From Streptomyces prunicolor NBRC 13075 (GTDB lineage Bacteria > Actinomycetota > Actinomycetes > Streptomycetales > Streptomycetaceae): 64,000 nucleotides of DNA. Below, one piece after another: positions 19,435 through 27,892 of the stretch (position 1 is its first letter; every line of letters starts with the position of its first letter). A program made the position numbers and the translations under genes. A model generated the notes under the pieces. That model was not told the DNA's origin, ran no database searches, and was given only the letters and a program-made list of their open reading frames with translations. The stretch is taken from positions 1 through 64,000 of the forward strand of contig NZ_BARF01000069.1 in NCBI RefSeq assembly GCF_000367365.1, given 5' to 3'.

Positions 19435-19470
19435 CGGTTCGGGTTCGGGTTCGGGTTCGGGTTCGGGTTC
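19435..19470. repeat. Hexanucleotide tandem repeat (GGGTTC)5 between ABC genes
   Basis: Five perfect GGGTTC units (19441-19470) follow one imperfect unit CGGTTC (19435-19440). The array is flanked on both sides by TACGGATACG (19421-19430 and 19474-19483), giving a direct repeat around it. It lies between the ATPase stop and the permease start, where copy number would change only the spacing and the permease leader. Confidence 0.9.
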
Positions 19471-20253
19471 CTATACGGATACGGGGGCGGCGTCGGCCGG
19501 GGCGGGGCCGCGGCCGGTGATGGCGAGGAACGTGTCCTGGAGCGTCGCGTCGATCGAGCCGCCGTGCCGCAGCTTCAGCGCGCCCGGGGTGTCCTCGGCC
19601 ACGACGACGCCCTTGTCGACGATGACCAGACGATCGGCGAGGGCGTCGGCCTCGTCGAGGTAGTGGGTGGTCAGGAAGACGGTCGTGCCGTGGGCGTCGC
19701 GCAGGCGGCGGATCAGGTTCCACAGGTCGGCGCGGCTGCCGGGGTCGAGGCCGGTCGTCGGTTCGTCGAGGAACAGGACCCGCGGGCCGTGGGTGAGGGC
19801 CATCGCGATGTCGAGGCGGCGCCGCTGGCCGCCGGAGAGTGCGCCCACCTTGCGGTCGAGGAGGTCGGCGAAGCCCAGATCGCGGGCCAACTCCTCGGCG
19901 CGTACCGCTGCTTGATCCTTGGTCAGACGGTAGAGGCGACCCAGGGTGACGAGTTCCTCCCGCACTCCGATGTTCGGGTCCGCCCCGCCGGACTGGGCCA
20001 CGTATCCGCACGCCCGCCGCACTCCGGCCGGATCGGTCGTCAGGTCGCAGCCCGCGACCGTGGCCGCCCCGCCGGTCGGTGCGAGCAGGGTCGTGAGCAT
20101 CCGCAGGGTGGTGGTCTTGCCGGCGCCGTTCGGGCCGAGGAAGCCGAGGATCTCGCCCTCGCGGACGGTGAGGTCGATGCAGCGGACGGCCTCCACGGGG
20201 CCCTGGCGGGCGGCCTGAGCGGCGGGCAGGGGTGCGGTGAAGCCGTCCGGCAC
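19471..20253 (-). CDS. ABC transporter ATP-binding protein (DrrA-like), abnormal N terminus
   Basis: ATPase of the same exporter, 260 residues from a GTG at 20253. The Walker A motif is FLGPNGAGKTTT, then YVAQSGGADP (Q-loop), LSGGQRRRLDIAMAL, Walker B VLFLDEPTTGLDP, and the H-loop TTHYLDEAD. The first strand with the A-loop aromatic (usually xGLxKxYG) is missing: before VEAVRCIDLTVREGE stands a low-complexity stretch without it. The open frame extends far upstream, antisense to the broken tetR fragment, so the natural start seems to be lost, probably with the intergenic promoter. ATP binding may therefore be impaired. Confidence 0.75.
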   Translation of the reverse strand: MPDGFTAPLPAAQAARQGPVEAVRCIDLTVREGEILGFLGPNGAGKTTTLRMLTTLLAPTGGAATVAGCDLTTDPAGVRRACGYVAQSGGADPNIGVREELVTLGRLYRLTKDQAAVRAEELARDLGFADLLDRKVGALSGGQRRRLDIAMALTHGPRVLFLDEPTTGLDPGSRADLWNLIRRLRDAHGTTVFLTTHYLDEADALADRLVIVDKGVVVAEDTPGALKLRHGGSIDATLQDTFLAITGRGPAPADAAPVSV

Positions 20254-20340
20254 GCACCCGTATCCGACGACCTCGCCTTTGTGGGTGCCGGGCACCCCGA
20301 CCCCGGCATTCTGCGCTGGTCCTCCTGCCGGAGGCACCCA

Positions 20341-20902
20341 CGCGGCTTCGACGCGGTGACCGTCGCCGAGATCGCCGACGCCGCCAACGTCTCCGCCAAC
20401 ACCGTCTACAACTACTTCCCGGCGAAGGAGGACCTCTTCTTCGACCGCTCCGCCGGACTGGTCGACCGGATGGTCCGCTGGGTGCGCGGCCGGAGCAAGG
20501 GGGGAGTCGGCCGCCGTCGCCGTCCTGCGCGAACTGCGCGAGGAGATCGAGGCGGTCTCGCCGCGGGTCGGGCTGATGCCCGGGTACGCCGCCTTCATGC
20601 GGGTCATCGAGGACGCGCCGGCGCTGCGCTCACGGCTGTGGGCGATCGGCCAGGAGGTTCAGGCCAACCTCGAGGAGGCCCTGCGCGAGGAGACCGGAGC
20701 CGCTGACGACGACCCGATGCCGCACCTGATCGCCGGTCAGCTCGGCTGGGTGCACAGCACCGTCATGGGGGTGATCGGGCGTGAGATGGTCAAGGAGCGC
20801 AATCCGGGCGAAGTGTCACGAGAGGCCCTGGTCCTCCTCGACGACATCGAGGACCTGTTGAGCGAGAACGTCCTCAACTACGCCGTACGGGCGGTCGAAT
20901 GA
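20341..20902 (+). pseudogene. TetR-family repressor, 5'-truncated and frameshifted
   Basis: The sequence encodes a TetR helix-turn-helix (GFDAVTVAEIADAANVSANT followed by VYNYFPAKEDLFF) but has no start codon or N-terminal helix upstream; it runs straight into the ABC ATPase 5' end. A frameshift follows at the G-run 20499-20504: removing one G joins the first part to GESAAVAVLRELREE and the C-terminal half ending VLNYAVRAVE at 20902. The C-terminal half alone could start at 20576. It is probably the former local repressor of the divergent exporter. Confidence 0.75.
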
Positions 20903-21037
20903 CCCGCCCCGGTGTGATGTCCGTCAGATGAGACGTGACGCGCGTTACTTACCGGTCACACAGCGCCGCAGCTTCGCTAGTGTCCGCCGAGAGGCATACG
21001 GATACACGCTGTAAGCGTTTCAAAGGGGAGTCGCACA

Positions 21038-21886
21038 GTGGCACGGAAGCTTGCCGTCATCGGCGCCGGACTCATGGGTTCCGGTATCGCCCAGGTCTCC
21101 GCGCAGGCGGGCTGGGACGTCGTCCTGCGCGATGTCACCGACGAAGCCCTCAAGCGTGGCACCGACGGCATCAAGGCCTCGTACGACAAGTTCGTGAGCA
21201 AGGGCAAGCTGGAGGCGCACGACGCCGACGCGGCCCTTGGACGTATCACCGCGACCACCGATCTCGACGCCGTCGCCGACGCGGACATCGTCGTCGAAGC
21301 CGTCTTCGAGAAGCTCGAAATCAAGCACGAGATCTTCCGCGCGCTGGACAAGATCGCGCGCGAGGACGCCGTTCTCGCCTCCAACACCTCCGCCATCCCG
21401 ATCACGAAGATCGCGGCCGTGACGGAGCGTCCGGAGCGCGTCGTGGGAACGCACTTCTTCTCGCCGGTCCCGATGATGGGGCTGTGCGAGCTGGTGCGCG
21501 GTTACAAGACGAGCGACGAAACCCTCGCCACCGCGCGGGAGTTCGCCGAATCCGTCGGCAAGACCTGCATCGTCGTCAACCGTGACGTGGCCGGCTTCGT
21601 GACGACCCGTCTCATCTCGGCGCTCGTCGTCGAGGCGGCGAAGCTGTACGAGTCGGGCGTCGCCACCGCCGAGGACATCGACCTCGCCTGCAAGCTGGGC
21701 TTCGGTCACGCGATGGGCCCGCTGGCCACCGCGGACCTCACCGGCGTCGACATCCTGCTGCACGCGACCAGCAACATCTACACCGAGTCACAGGACGAGA
21801 AGTTCGCCCCGCCGGAGCTGATGCGCCGAATGGTGGACGCCGGTGACATCGGACGCAAGAGCGGGCAGGGCTTCTACAAGCACTGA
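21038..21886 (+). CDS. 3-hydroxybutyryl-CoA dehydrogenase
   Basis: NAD(P)-dependent oxidation/reduction of 3-hydroxyacyl-CoA, 282 residues in the FadB2/Hbd form (dehydrogenase domain only, without hydratase). The Rossmann motif is GAGLMGSGIAQVSAQAG near residue 8, the catalytic His and partner sit in GTHFFSPVPMM, and SNTSAIPITKIAA is typical. The C-terminal helical domain has NRDVAGFVTTRLI. GTG 21038, with AGGGGAG 8 bases upstream. It stands alone, between the broken tetR and the STAS gene. It could serve acyl degradation or butyryl-CoA extender formation. Confidence 0.93.
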   Translation: MARKLAVIGAGLMGSGIAQVSAQAGWDVVLRDVTDEALKRGTDGIKASYDKFVSKGKLEAHDADAALGRITATTDLDAVADADIVVEAVFEKLEIKHEIFRALDKIAREDAVLASNTSAIPITKIAAVTERPERVVGTHFFSPVPMMGLCELVRGYKTSDETLATAREFAESVGKTCIVVNRDVAGFVTTRLISALVVEAAKLYESGVATAEDIDLACKLGFGHAMGPLATADLTGVDILLHATSNIYTESQDEKFAPPELMRRMVDAGDIGRKSGQGFYKH

Positions 21887-22048
21887 AACCGCACACGCCC
21901 CTGCCCCATCACACGCAGGGGTGAATTCGGTATCGGTTCGCTCACAGACGGCAACTTCCCGGCACTTCACGCAGTCAGAGGTTGCATCACCGACTCACCG
22001 ACTTCACGGACAACACCGAGTACGCCACCGCACTCACGGGGAGCGCAT

Positions 22049-22372
22049 ATGTACATCAGGGGCGACCACGTCGAGCTGGTCGTCGGGGGCCGCCTCGACG
22101 TCCGCAGCGCGGCGGACGCCCGTACGGTCCTGCACTCGGCCGTCGACGACGGAGTCGGCGATCTGGTCCTGGACCTGTCCGAGCTCGACTCCTGGGACGC
22201 CACCGGCCTCGGCGTGATCATGGGAGCCCACCGACGGGCCGGCCGCTGCGGCCGCCGCCTCGTGCTGCGCCGCGTACCGCCGCAGATGCAGCGCCTGCTC
22301 GTGGCCACCCGGCTGCACCGCATCCTCGCCATCGAGGGCGGGATCGGGGTCGAGTCGCTTCCCAGGGTGTGA
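22049..22372 (+). CDS. STAS-domain anti-sigma factor antagonist
   Basis: SpoIIAA-like single STAS domain, 107 residues. The regulatory phosphorylation loop D-S-S-G-L-G is D50-A51-T52-G-L-G here (ELDSWDATGLGVIMG), so a Thr replaces the usual Ser; Thr is also seen in some functional antagonists. No anti-sigma kinase gene is adjacent. ATG 22049, with CGGGGAG five bases before. It is followed at 240 bases by the large P-loop gene, with no shared-operon evidence. Confidence 0.88.
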   Translation: MYIRGDHVELVVGGRLDVRSAADARTVLHSAVDDGVGDLVLDLSELDSWDATGLGVIMGAHRRAGRCGRRLVLRRVPPQMQRLLVATRLHRILAIEGGIGVESLPRV

Positions 22373-22610
22373 TCCCGGACCCGGAGGGTGATCACGTACC
22401 GCGCACAATCCTCATGAGACTGTGACGTCTCGCACCGCGCGGTACCCCGGCCTGTCGTAGATACTGTGCGAAGGTTTAGGGTTCGGTCGCCCGCTGCCTC
22501 ACCACCCTTCGAGCGGGCCCGGACCAGAAGCGACAGCGCGGTGTGCACAAGGCCGGGAGGGGCCTGGGTCCTGTCGACCCGCACACGACGCTTTTGGGGG
22601 GCTTGGACCT

Positions 22611-25130
22611 ATGGACCCGATCGACCGGGGACCCGAGGAGTACGGCCATGACGGCGACGACACGTCGTCGCGTCAGCGCCCGCCCCGGGAACCCCTCACA
22701 CCCGACTTCGGCCAGCACACGCCCGCGATGGCCCGCACCGTGCAGCTGGTCACCGGCGACTTCCTGCTCACCGTCAACCCCGTCGACGGCAGCGAGATCG
22801 AGGTCTGCCCGCCAGGACAGCGGCCCGTCCGGCCCGCGAAGCTCGGCGCCGCCGAGCGCGCCGAGACGGCCCGCGCGGCCAGGCCACCGGCCCCGCCCGG
22901 CCTGAACCGCCCCGAACTGCCCCTCCTGGAACGCCAGGAGGAGCGCGAGCGTCTCGTACGGCTGCTCGCCTGCGGCCGTTCCGTACGCCTCACCGGTCCC
23001 TCGGGCTCCGGCCGCACCAGCCTGCTCGACCTGGTCGCCGAGGACTGCCTGGACCTCGCTCCCGACGGCGTGATCCGCCTCAACGGCTTCCACCGCACCG
23101 CCGGCGACCTCCTCCACGACCTCTTCCACGCCGTCTACGACGCACCCCTGCACCGGCCCGCCCGCGAGGAACTCCTCGCGCTGACGCGGGAGATCGGCGC
23201 GGTCGTCGTCCTCGACGACATCGAGTTCGGCGCCGCCGCGCTCGACGAACTGCTCGACGCGACGCCCGAGTGCGCCTTCCTGATCGCCGCGACCCCGGAG
23301 GTCCCGGCACCGTCCGCGGACTCCGCCATCGAGGAGGTCTTCCTCGGCGGCCTCGGCAGGCCCGGCGCCGTGGAGGTCCTGGAACGTGCCGTCGGCCGTG
23401 TCCTCACCGAGGAGGAGGCGAACTGGGCCGGTGACCTCTACTTCGAGTCCGAGGGCCTGCCCCTGCGCTTCGTCCAGGCCGGCGCCCTGCTCCGCCAGCG
23501 CGACGAACTGCGCGTCGGCACCAGCGCCGTCGAGGAGTTCGGCGTCTTCCAGGACGCGCCCCCGGTCGACGCGCCCTTCGACGCCCCGCCCCTCGACCCC
23601 GACCAGGGCGACGACGTACCCCTGCCGTCCCTCGGCGAGGCCGCCGCGCCCGCGCCGCTGCTCGCCTCCCGGCTCAGCACCTCGGCCCGCGCCACCCTGC
23701 GCTTCGCCGTCGCGCTCGGCGGCGAGGTGCCGCACCAGGCGCATCTGCCCGCGCTCGTCGGCGACACCCACGCGGACGCCGCCCTCGGTGAACTCGCGGG
23801 CTGCGGACTGGTCTCCCCGGTCGGCTCCCGCTACCGGCTCGCCGCCGGTGTCCAGACCCAGCTGGAGGCCGCCGGATACGGCGACGAGGTCGAGTCCGGC
23901 GCCCTGATCGCCGCCCTGCACTACTCCTGGTGGGCCGGGCACCCCTCGGTCACGCCCGAGCGCGTGTGTGCCGAGGCGGACGCCCTGCTCGCCGCGCTCG
24001 TCGCCCTGCTGCCGGCGACGACACCGGCCGGCGACGGCGAGGAGAGCACCACCGTCCACCTGGCCCGCACGGCGGCCCCCGCGTTCGCCGCGGGACTGCA
24101 CTGGAGCGCCTGGGAGCACGTGCTGCGCGCCGGCGCCGAGGCCGCCCAGCTCGCCGACGACGTGAGTGAACAGGCCTATTTCCAGCACGAGTTGGGTGTC
24201 CTCGCGCTGTGCGAGGGCGACCTCGACCGGGCCCGTGCCGAGCTGGAGTCCTCCATCGGGCTGCGCGGCGCCGCCGCCGACAAGCGCGGTGCCGTCGCCG
24301 GGCGCCGAGCCCTCGCCCTGGTCGCCGACCGCTCCGGCATCGCGCTCGCCCTCGGCTCCACGGCCGGCGAGGAAGTGCCCGACGCGCGTTACGAGGAGTC
24401 GGCCTCGCCGCCCGGCGGCATACCGGCGCCCTTCCCGCCGCTCCAGCCGTCCGGCGAGACGTACACCCTCGTCTCCCACCAGTCCTCGACCCCGAAGGCC
24501 CACAACAAGGCCCGGGGCGGCCTGCGCGGCTACGCCCGGCGCAACCTCGTCGCGGCCGGCGCGGGCGTCCTGCTCGCCGCCGTCCTCGGCACGGTCGTCA
24601 CCCTCGGCGCCACGTCCAACAACAAGGCCGACAACCCGTCCGACAACGTCGGCCCCAACCCGTCCGCGAGCCAGGGCACCGACAACGACAGCCTCGGCGC
24701 CGACAAGGCGAAGAAGGGCGACAACGGCGACACGGGCACGGCGACCAGCAGCCCGACCGACCCGGGCCCGGACGGTACTTACGGCACGTCGGACGACCCG
24801 ACGCCGACTTCGGGCAGTGGCACACCCTCGGACAAGCCGAGCGGGACGAGCACTTCAGGGGGCGGGCACACGAGCCCGTCGCCGACCAAGCCCACGACCA
24901 AGCCGCCTTCGTCGAGCCCGACCACGTCGAAGCCGACGGATTCGGGCTCTCCGTCGCCGTCGCAGAGCGAGTCCCCCACGCCGACCGACTCGCCCTCGCC
25001 GTCGATCACCCCGTCCGCCGACACCTCGGCGAGCGGCGCATCCTCAAGTGCCCCTGTCGACACGACCAGTTCGGCCGCGCCCGAGAGCGGCGGCGCGGAC
25101 ACGTCGAGTAGTGCGGGCACCGTGATCTGA
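22611..25130 (+). CDS. P-loop NTPase-like protein with membrane segment and Ser/Thr/Pro-rich outer tail
   Basis: Unrecognised function; 839 residues. Order: acidic/Pro-rich N terminus (1-105); P-loop domain with GPSGSGRTSLLDL at 129-141, in which Arg135 replaces the Walker lysine; Walker-B-like VVVLDD at 198-203; a helical, TPR-like/effector region (about 340-560); one transmembrane helix at about 645-667 (NLVAAGAGVLLAAVLGTVV); then about 170 residues of Gly/Ser/Thr/Pro, probably extracellular. The topology puts the P-loop inside and the tail outside. The altered Walker A leaves ATP hydrolysis in doubt. Start ATG 22611; the weak purine-rich leader GGGGGG lies 8-14 bases upstream. A shared terminator separates it from nucS. 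Confidence 0.82.
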   Translation: MDPIDRGPEEYGHDGDDTSSRQRPPREPLTPDFGQHTPAMARTVQLVTGDFLLTVNPVDGSEIEVCPPGQRPVRPAKLGAAERAETARAARPPAPPGLNRPELPLLERQEERERLVRLLACGRSVRLTGPSGSGRTSLLDLVAEDCLDLAPDGVIRLNGFHRTAGDLLHDLFHAVYDAPLHRPAREELLALTREIGAVVVLDDIEFGAAALDELLDATPECAFLIAATPEVPAPSADSAIEEVFLGGLGRPGAVEVLERAVGRVLTEEEANWAGDLYFESEGLPLRFVQAGALLRQRDELRVGTSAVEEFGVFQDAPPVDAPFDAPPLDPDQGDDVPLPSLGEAAAPAPLLASRLSTSARATLRFAVALGGEVPHQAHLPALVGDTHADAALGELAGCGLVSPVGSRYRLAAGVQTQLEAAGYGDEVESGALIAALHYSWWAGHPSVTPERVCAEADALLAALVALLPATTPAGDGEESTTVHLARTAAPAFAAGLHWSAWEHVLRAGAEAAQLADDVSEQAYFQHELGVLALCEGDLDRARAELESSIGLRGAAADKRGAVAGRRALALVADRSGIALALGSTAGEEVPDARYEESASPPGGIPAPFPPLQPSGETYTLVSHQSSTPKAHNKARGGLRGYARRNLVAAGAGVLLAAVLGTVVTLGATSNNKADNPSDNVGPNPSASQGTDNDSLGADKAKKGDNGDTGTATSSPTDPGPDGTYGTSDDPTPTSGSGTPSDKPSGTSTSGGGHTSPSPTKPTTKPPSSSPTTSKPTDSGSPSPSQSESPTPTDSPSPSITPSADTSASGASSSAPVDTTSSAAPESGGADTSSSAGTVI

Positions 25131-25146
25131 CCCTCCGTACGACAAG

Positions 25147-25184
25147 AAAGGGCCGGCTCCGATGATCGGAACCGGCCCTTTTCG
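25147..25184. terminator. Bidirectional terminator between P-loop gene and nucS
   Basis: AAAGGGCCGG (25147-25156) pairs with CCGGCCCTTT (25172-25181) around a secondary TCCGATGATCGGA hairpin, then TTTT. It serves both convergent genes. Confidence 0.85.
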
Positions 25185-25190
25185 TGTCGG

Positions 25191-25862
25191 TCAGAACAGG
25201 CGCAGCTTGTCGTCCTCGATGCCGCGCAGGGCGTTGTAGTCCAGGACCGTGCAGCCGATGCCGCGGTCGGTGGCGAGGACGCGGGCCTGGGGCTTGATCT
25301 CCTGGGCGGCGAAGATGCCGCGGACCGGGGCGAGATGGGGGTCGCGGTTCAACAACTCCAGGTAGCGGGTGAGTTGCTCCACGCCGTCGATCTCGCCGCG
25401 CCGCTTGATCTCGATCGCGACGGTCTGGCCCTCGGCGTCCCGGCACAGGATGTCGACCGGGCCGATGGCCGTCATGTACTCGCGGCGGATCAGCGTGTAG
25501 CCCTCGCCGAGGGTGTCGATGCGGTCGGCGAGCAGCTCCTGGAGGTGCGCTTCCACGCCGTCCTTGATCAGGCCGGGGTCCACGCCGAGTTCGTGCGAGG
25601 AGTCGTGGAGGATCTCCTCCATCGTGATGATGAGCTTCTCGCCCGCCTTGTTGATGACGGTCCAGACGCCGTCGTCGTCGCCGGAACCCTCCTTCAGCGT
25701 GCAGGGCGGAGACATCCAGTTGAGGGGCTTGTAGGCCCGGTCGTCCGCGTGGATCGAGACGCTGCCGTCCGCCTTCACCAGGATCAGACGGGGGGCGGAG
25801 GGGAGGTGGGCGGTGAGCCGGCCCGCGTAGTCCACGGAACACCGGGCAATGACGAGACGCAT
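25191..25862 (-). CDS. nucS: Mismatch endonuclease NucS (EndoMS)
   Basis: Cuts both strands at mismatches and replaces MutS/MutL repair in actinobacteria; 223 residues. The C-terminal nuclease domain holds GPVDILC, then EIKRR (AIEIKRRGEIDGVEQLTRY), the Asp and Glu-x-Lys of the RecB-like catalytic core plus a downstream Gln. The last residues DDKLRLF resemble a beta-clamp binding tail. ATG 25862 gives the family start MRLVIARCSVDYAGRL; two further codons upstream (MPT) are in frame. Convergent with the P-loop gene; the opposite side carries the 253-bp divergent region shared with the next gene. Confidence 0.94.
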   Translation of the reverse strand: MRLVIARCSVDYAGRLTAHLPSAPRLILVKADGSVSIHADDRAYKPLNWMSPPCTLKEGSGDDDGVWTVINKAGEKLIITMEEILHDSSHELGVDPGLIKDGVEAHLQELLADRIDTLGEGYTLIRREYMTAIGPVDILCRDAEGQTVAIEIKRRGEIDGVEQLTRYLELLNRDPHLAPVRGIFAAQEIKPQARVLATDRGIGCTVLDYNALRGIEDDKLRLF

Positions 25863-26081
25863 GGTGGGCAACGCTACTCGACGGGCGTGGGTCGACGCGA
25901 TTCGCCCTGGAAGACCCGTGACGCCCGTTGTTCATTCTTGGCCGATTGTGGGCCCATTGAGAGTTCCCTATGTACGCATTCTCCTGGTGCCGCCATCCTC
26001 CGTTGCCTACCGTATAAGCGGGAGGTCGCGAGACATGTACGCAGCGTGTTCGTCATCGCGAACTCCCTTATCTGTCCGGCA

Positions 26082-26100
26082 ACCCCCACGAGTTGGGGGT
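26082..26100 (+). promoter_or_regulatory. Leader hairpin before the conserved 130-aa gene
   Basis: ACCCCCA (26082-26088) pairs with TGGGGGT (26094-26100) around the loop CGAGT, ending two bases before the GAGAGGAG ribosome-binding region. It would form immediately upstream of the RBS in any transcript of the following gene, so it could influence translation or 5' stability. No known riboswitch is recognised. Confidence 0.55.
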
Positions 26101-26115
26101 GCGAGAGGAGAACCC

Positions 26116-26508
26116 ATGTCGCTCGACGTCTCACCGGCCCTACTCGAAAAGGCCGAGCGAGGCGAGGTCGACGAAGCTGAATTCGTCGACTGCGTCCGGA
26201 CCTCCCTGCCTTACGCGTGGGAGATGATCAGCTCCCTGGTGGCTCAGCTGAAGGTCGACGGCGGTGCGTTCGCCGACAACCAGACGCCGCCGCCGGACGA
26301 GCAGGCGCGCGGTCAGTTGCTGCGTGCGCTCGCGAGTGACGCGATACGCGGCGCGCTGCAGCGGCACTTCGGTGTACGCCTGGCCTTCCAGAACTGCCAC
26401 CGGGTGGCGGTGTTCCCGCTGGACGGCTCGGTGGACGAGACGCTGGCCCGCTTCACCTCCGTGCGCAGCCAACTGCTCAACCAGTCCCCGGAGTTCAGGG
26501 ACTGCTGA
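26116..26508 (+). CDS. Conserved Streptomyces protein of unknown function (SCO5389-type)
   Basis: A 130-residue, acidic, soluble protein starting MSLDVSPALLEKAERGEVDEA. It has no signal peptide or membrane helix. The pattern SLPYAWEMISSLVAQLKV and FGVRLAFQNCHRVAVFPL is familiar from Streptomyces genomes at this place, but the biochemical role is unknown; I do not assign one. ATG 26116 is chosen with GAGAGGAG upstream, although the frame is open from 25849. It is divergent from nucS. Confidence 0.82.
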   Translation: MSLDVSPALLEKAERGEVDEAEFVDCVRTSLPYAWEMISSLVAQLKVDGGAFADNQTPPPDEQARGQLLRALASDAIRGALQRHFGVRLAFQNCHRVAVFPLDGSVDETLARFTSVRSQLLNQSPEFRDC

Positions 26509-26578
26509 CGCGGCTACGGCGCACTTGCTTGCCGCTCCGTACGCGGGAGGTGCACTGTACGGGGCGGCAAGCTCCCCG

Positions 26579-26648
26579 CGGATCACTCAGCACGGATCGC
26601 TCAGCACGGATCACACGGCACGGATCGTTCAGCACGGATCGCTCAGCC
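26579..26648. repeat. Five tandem 14-bp repeats (CGGATCRCTCAGCA)
   Basis: Five units: CGGATCACTCAGCA 26579-26592, CGGATCGCTCAGCA 26593-26606, CGGATCACACGGCA 26607-26620, CGGATCGTTCAGCA 26621-26634, CGGATCGCTCAGCC 26635-26648. The last unit enters the 3' end of the LLM oxidoreductase gene, so the array lies downstream of both convergent genes. Confidence 0.92.
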
Positions 26649-27671
26649 GAGGTGGGGGAGCACCTCGGCACCGAGCCGCCGTACGTTCTCCTCGGTCGCC
26701 GCGAGGTCCCCCGACCCCTCGACGAGCAGCGCGAAGCGGGAGATGCCGGTCCGCTCCGAGGTCGCCGCGAGCCGGTCGACGCACAAGCGCGGGGTGCCCA
26801 CCGGGTGCAGTCCGCAAAGGAGTTCGGTGTACGCGAGCGGGTCGCGCATCCGGCGCTCGCGGTCGTCCACCGTCACATGGGCGTCCAGCCCCTGCTTCAA
26901 CCAGCCCGGCATCGCCTTCACCAGGGCCTCCACGGCATCCGCCCGCCTGTCGGCGATCTGGCAGACACCGGCCGACACATGGGCCGCGCCGTGGATCTCC
27001 TCGGCCGACCGCCCGGCCGACCGCGCCAACTGCCGCCACAGGGCGACCATTTCCGCCTTCTCCTCGTCCCCGACATGCATGCCCAGCAGCATCGGCAGGC
27101 CCCGCTCGGCCGCCAGCCGCACGCTCGCGGGGGAGGTGCAGGCGACGACGACCTCGGGGCCCGGCGCGTCCGACAGCGCCTCCGACGGCCTTGGTACGAC
27201 CGGGACTTCACGGAACGCGAAGCGGCCACCGGTGCCCGCGACCGACGGCTCGCGCAGCCAGTTCATCAACAGATCGAGTGATTCCGGGAACCCCTGTTCG
27301 TACGCCGCGAGGCCCGAGCCGAACACCTCCAGGTCGACCCACGGCCCGCCGCGCCCCACGCCCAGCGAGAAGCGCCCGCCGCTCGTCACATGCAGCAGCG
27401 CCGCCTGCTCGCCCAGGGCGACCGGGTGGACGGTGGACAGCACGCTGACCGCGGTGCCGACGCGGATGCGCTGGGTGCGGCCCAGCAGTAACGCGGCCAG
27501 GGTGACCGCGGACGGGCAGGTGCCGTAGGGCACGAAGTGGTGCTCGGCCAGCCAGACCGTGTCCAGACCGGCTTCCTCCGCGACCTCCACCGAGCGGACC
27601 GCGCGGTGCAGTGCCTCCCCCTGGCCCTGCCCCGGGAACTGGGCGGCCAACACAAAACTTCCGACGCGCAT
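26643..27671 (-). CDS. LLM-class flavin-dependent oxidoreductase
   Basis: Luciferase-like TIM-barrel monooxygenase, 342 residues. Features of the family are MRVGSFVLAAQFPGQG, WLAEHHFVPYGTCPSA (the EHH motif near residue 42), GTAVSVLSTVHPVALGEQAALL, and GRFSLGVGRGGPW. It uses FMN or F420; neither can be chosen from sequence alone, but F420 is common in actinobacteria. ATG 27671 gives the natural N terminus; the much longer open frame upstream is an artefact. The repeat array overlaps its stop. The substrate is unknown. Confidence 0.86.
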   Translation of the reverse strand: MRVGSFVLAAQFPGQGQGEALHRAVRSVEVAEEAGLDTVWLAEHHFVPYGTCPSAVTLAALLLGRTQRIRVGTAVSVLSTVHPVALGEQAALLHVTSGGRFSLGVGRGGPWVDLEVFGSGLAAYEQGFPESLDLLMNWLREPSVAGTGGRFAFREVPVVPRPSEALSDAPGPEVVVACTSPASVRLAAERGLPMLLGMHVGDEEKAEMVALWRQLARSAGRSAEEIHGAAHVSAGVCQIADRRADAVEALVKAMPGWLKQGLDAHVTVDDRERRMRDPLAYTELLCGLHPVGTPRLCVDRLAATSERTGISRFALLVEGSGDLAATEENVRRLGAEVLPHLG

Positions 27672-27892
27672 GGTTCTTCCTGCTTCCTTGGCCCCGACAC
27701 GGAGCTCCCCCACCGGGCATAACCGTCCGACACGTGCCGAAGACACGGCCTGGCGAAGAGATTTGCGGATTGTCTGCAGAATGCGCGGTCCCGAGGGGGA
27801 CTTGTGCGGGTTGATGCCCTTCGCGTACCCCTGTCCGCGCCACGTAGGCTGGACACAGCCCTTGCCTCCTGTATAGCCCCGTGAGGTGTTCT

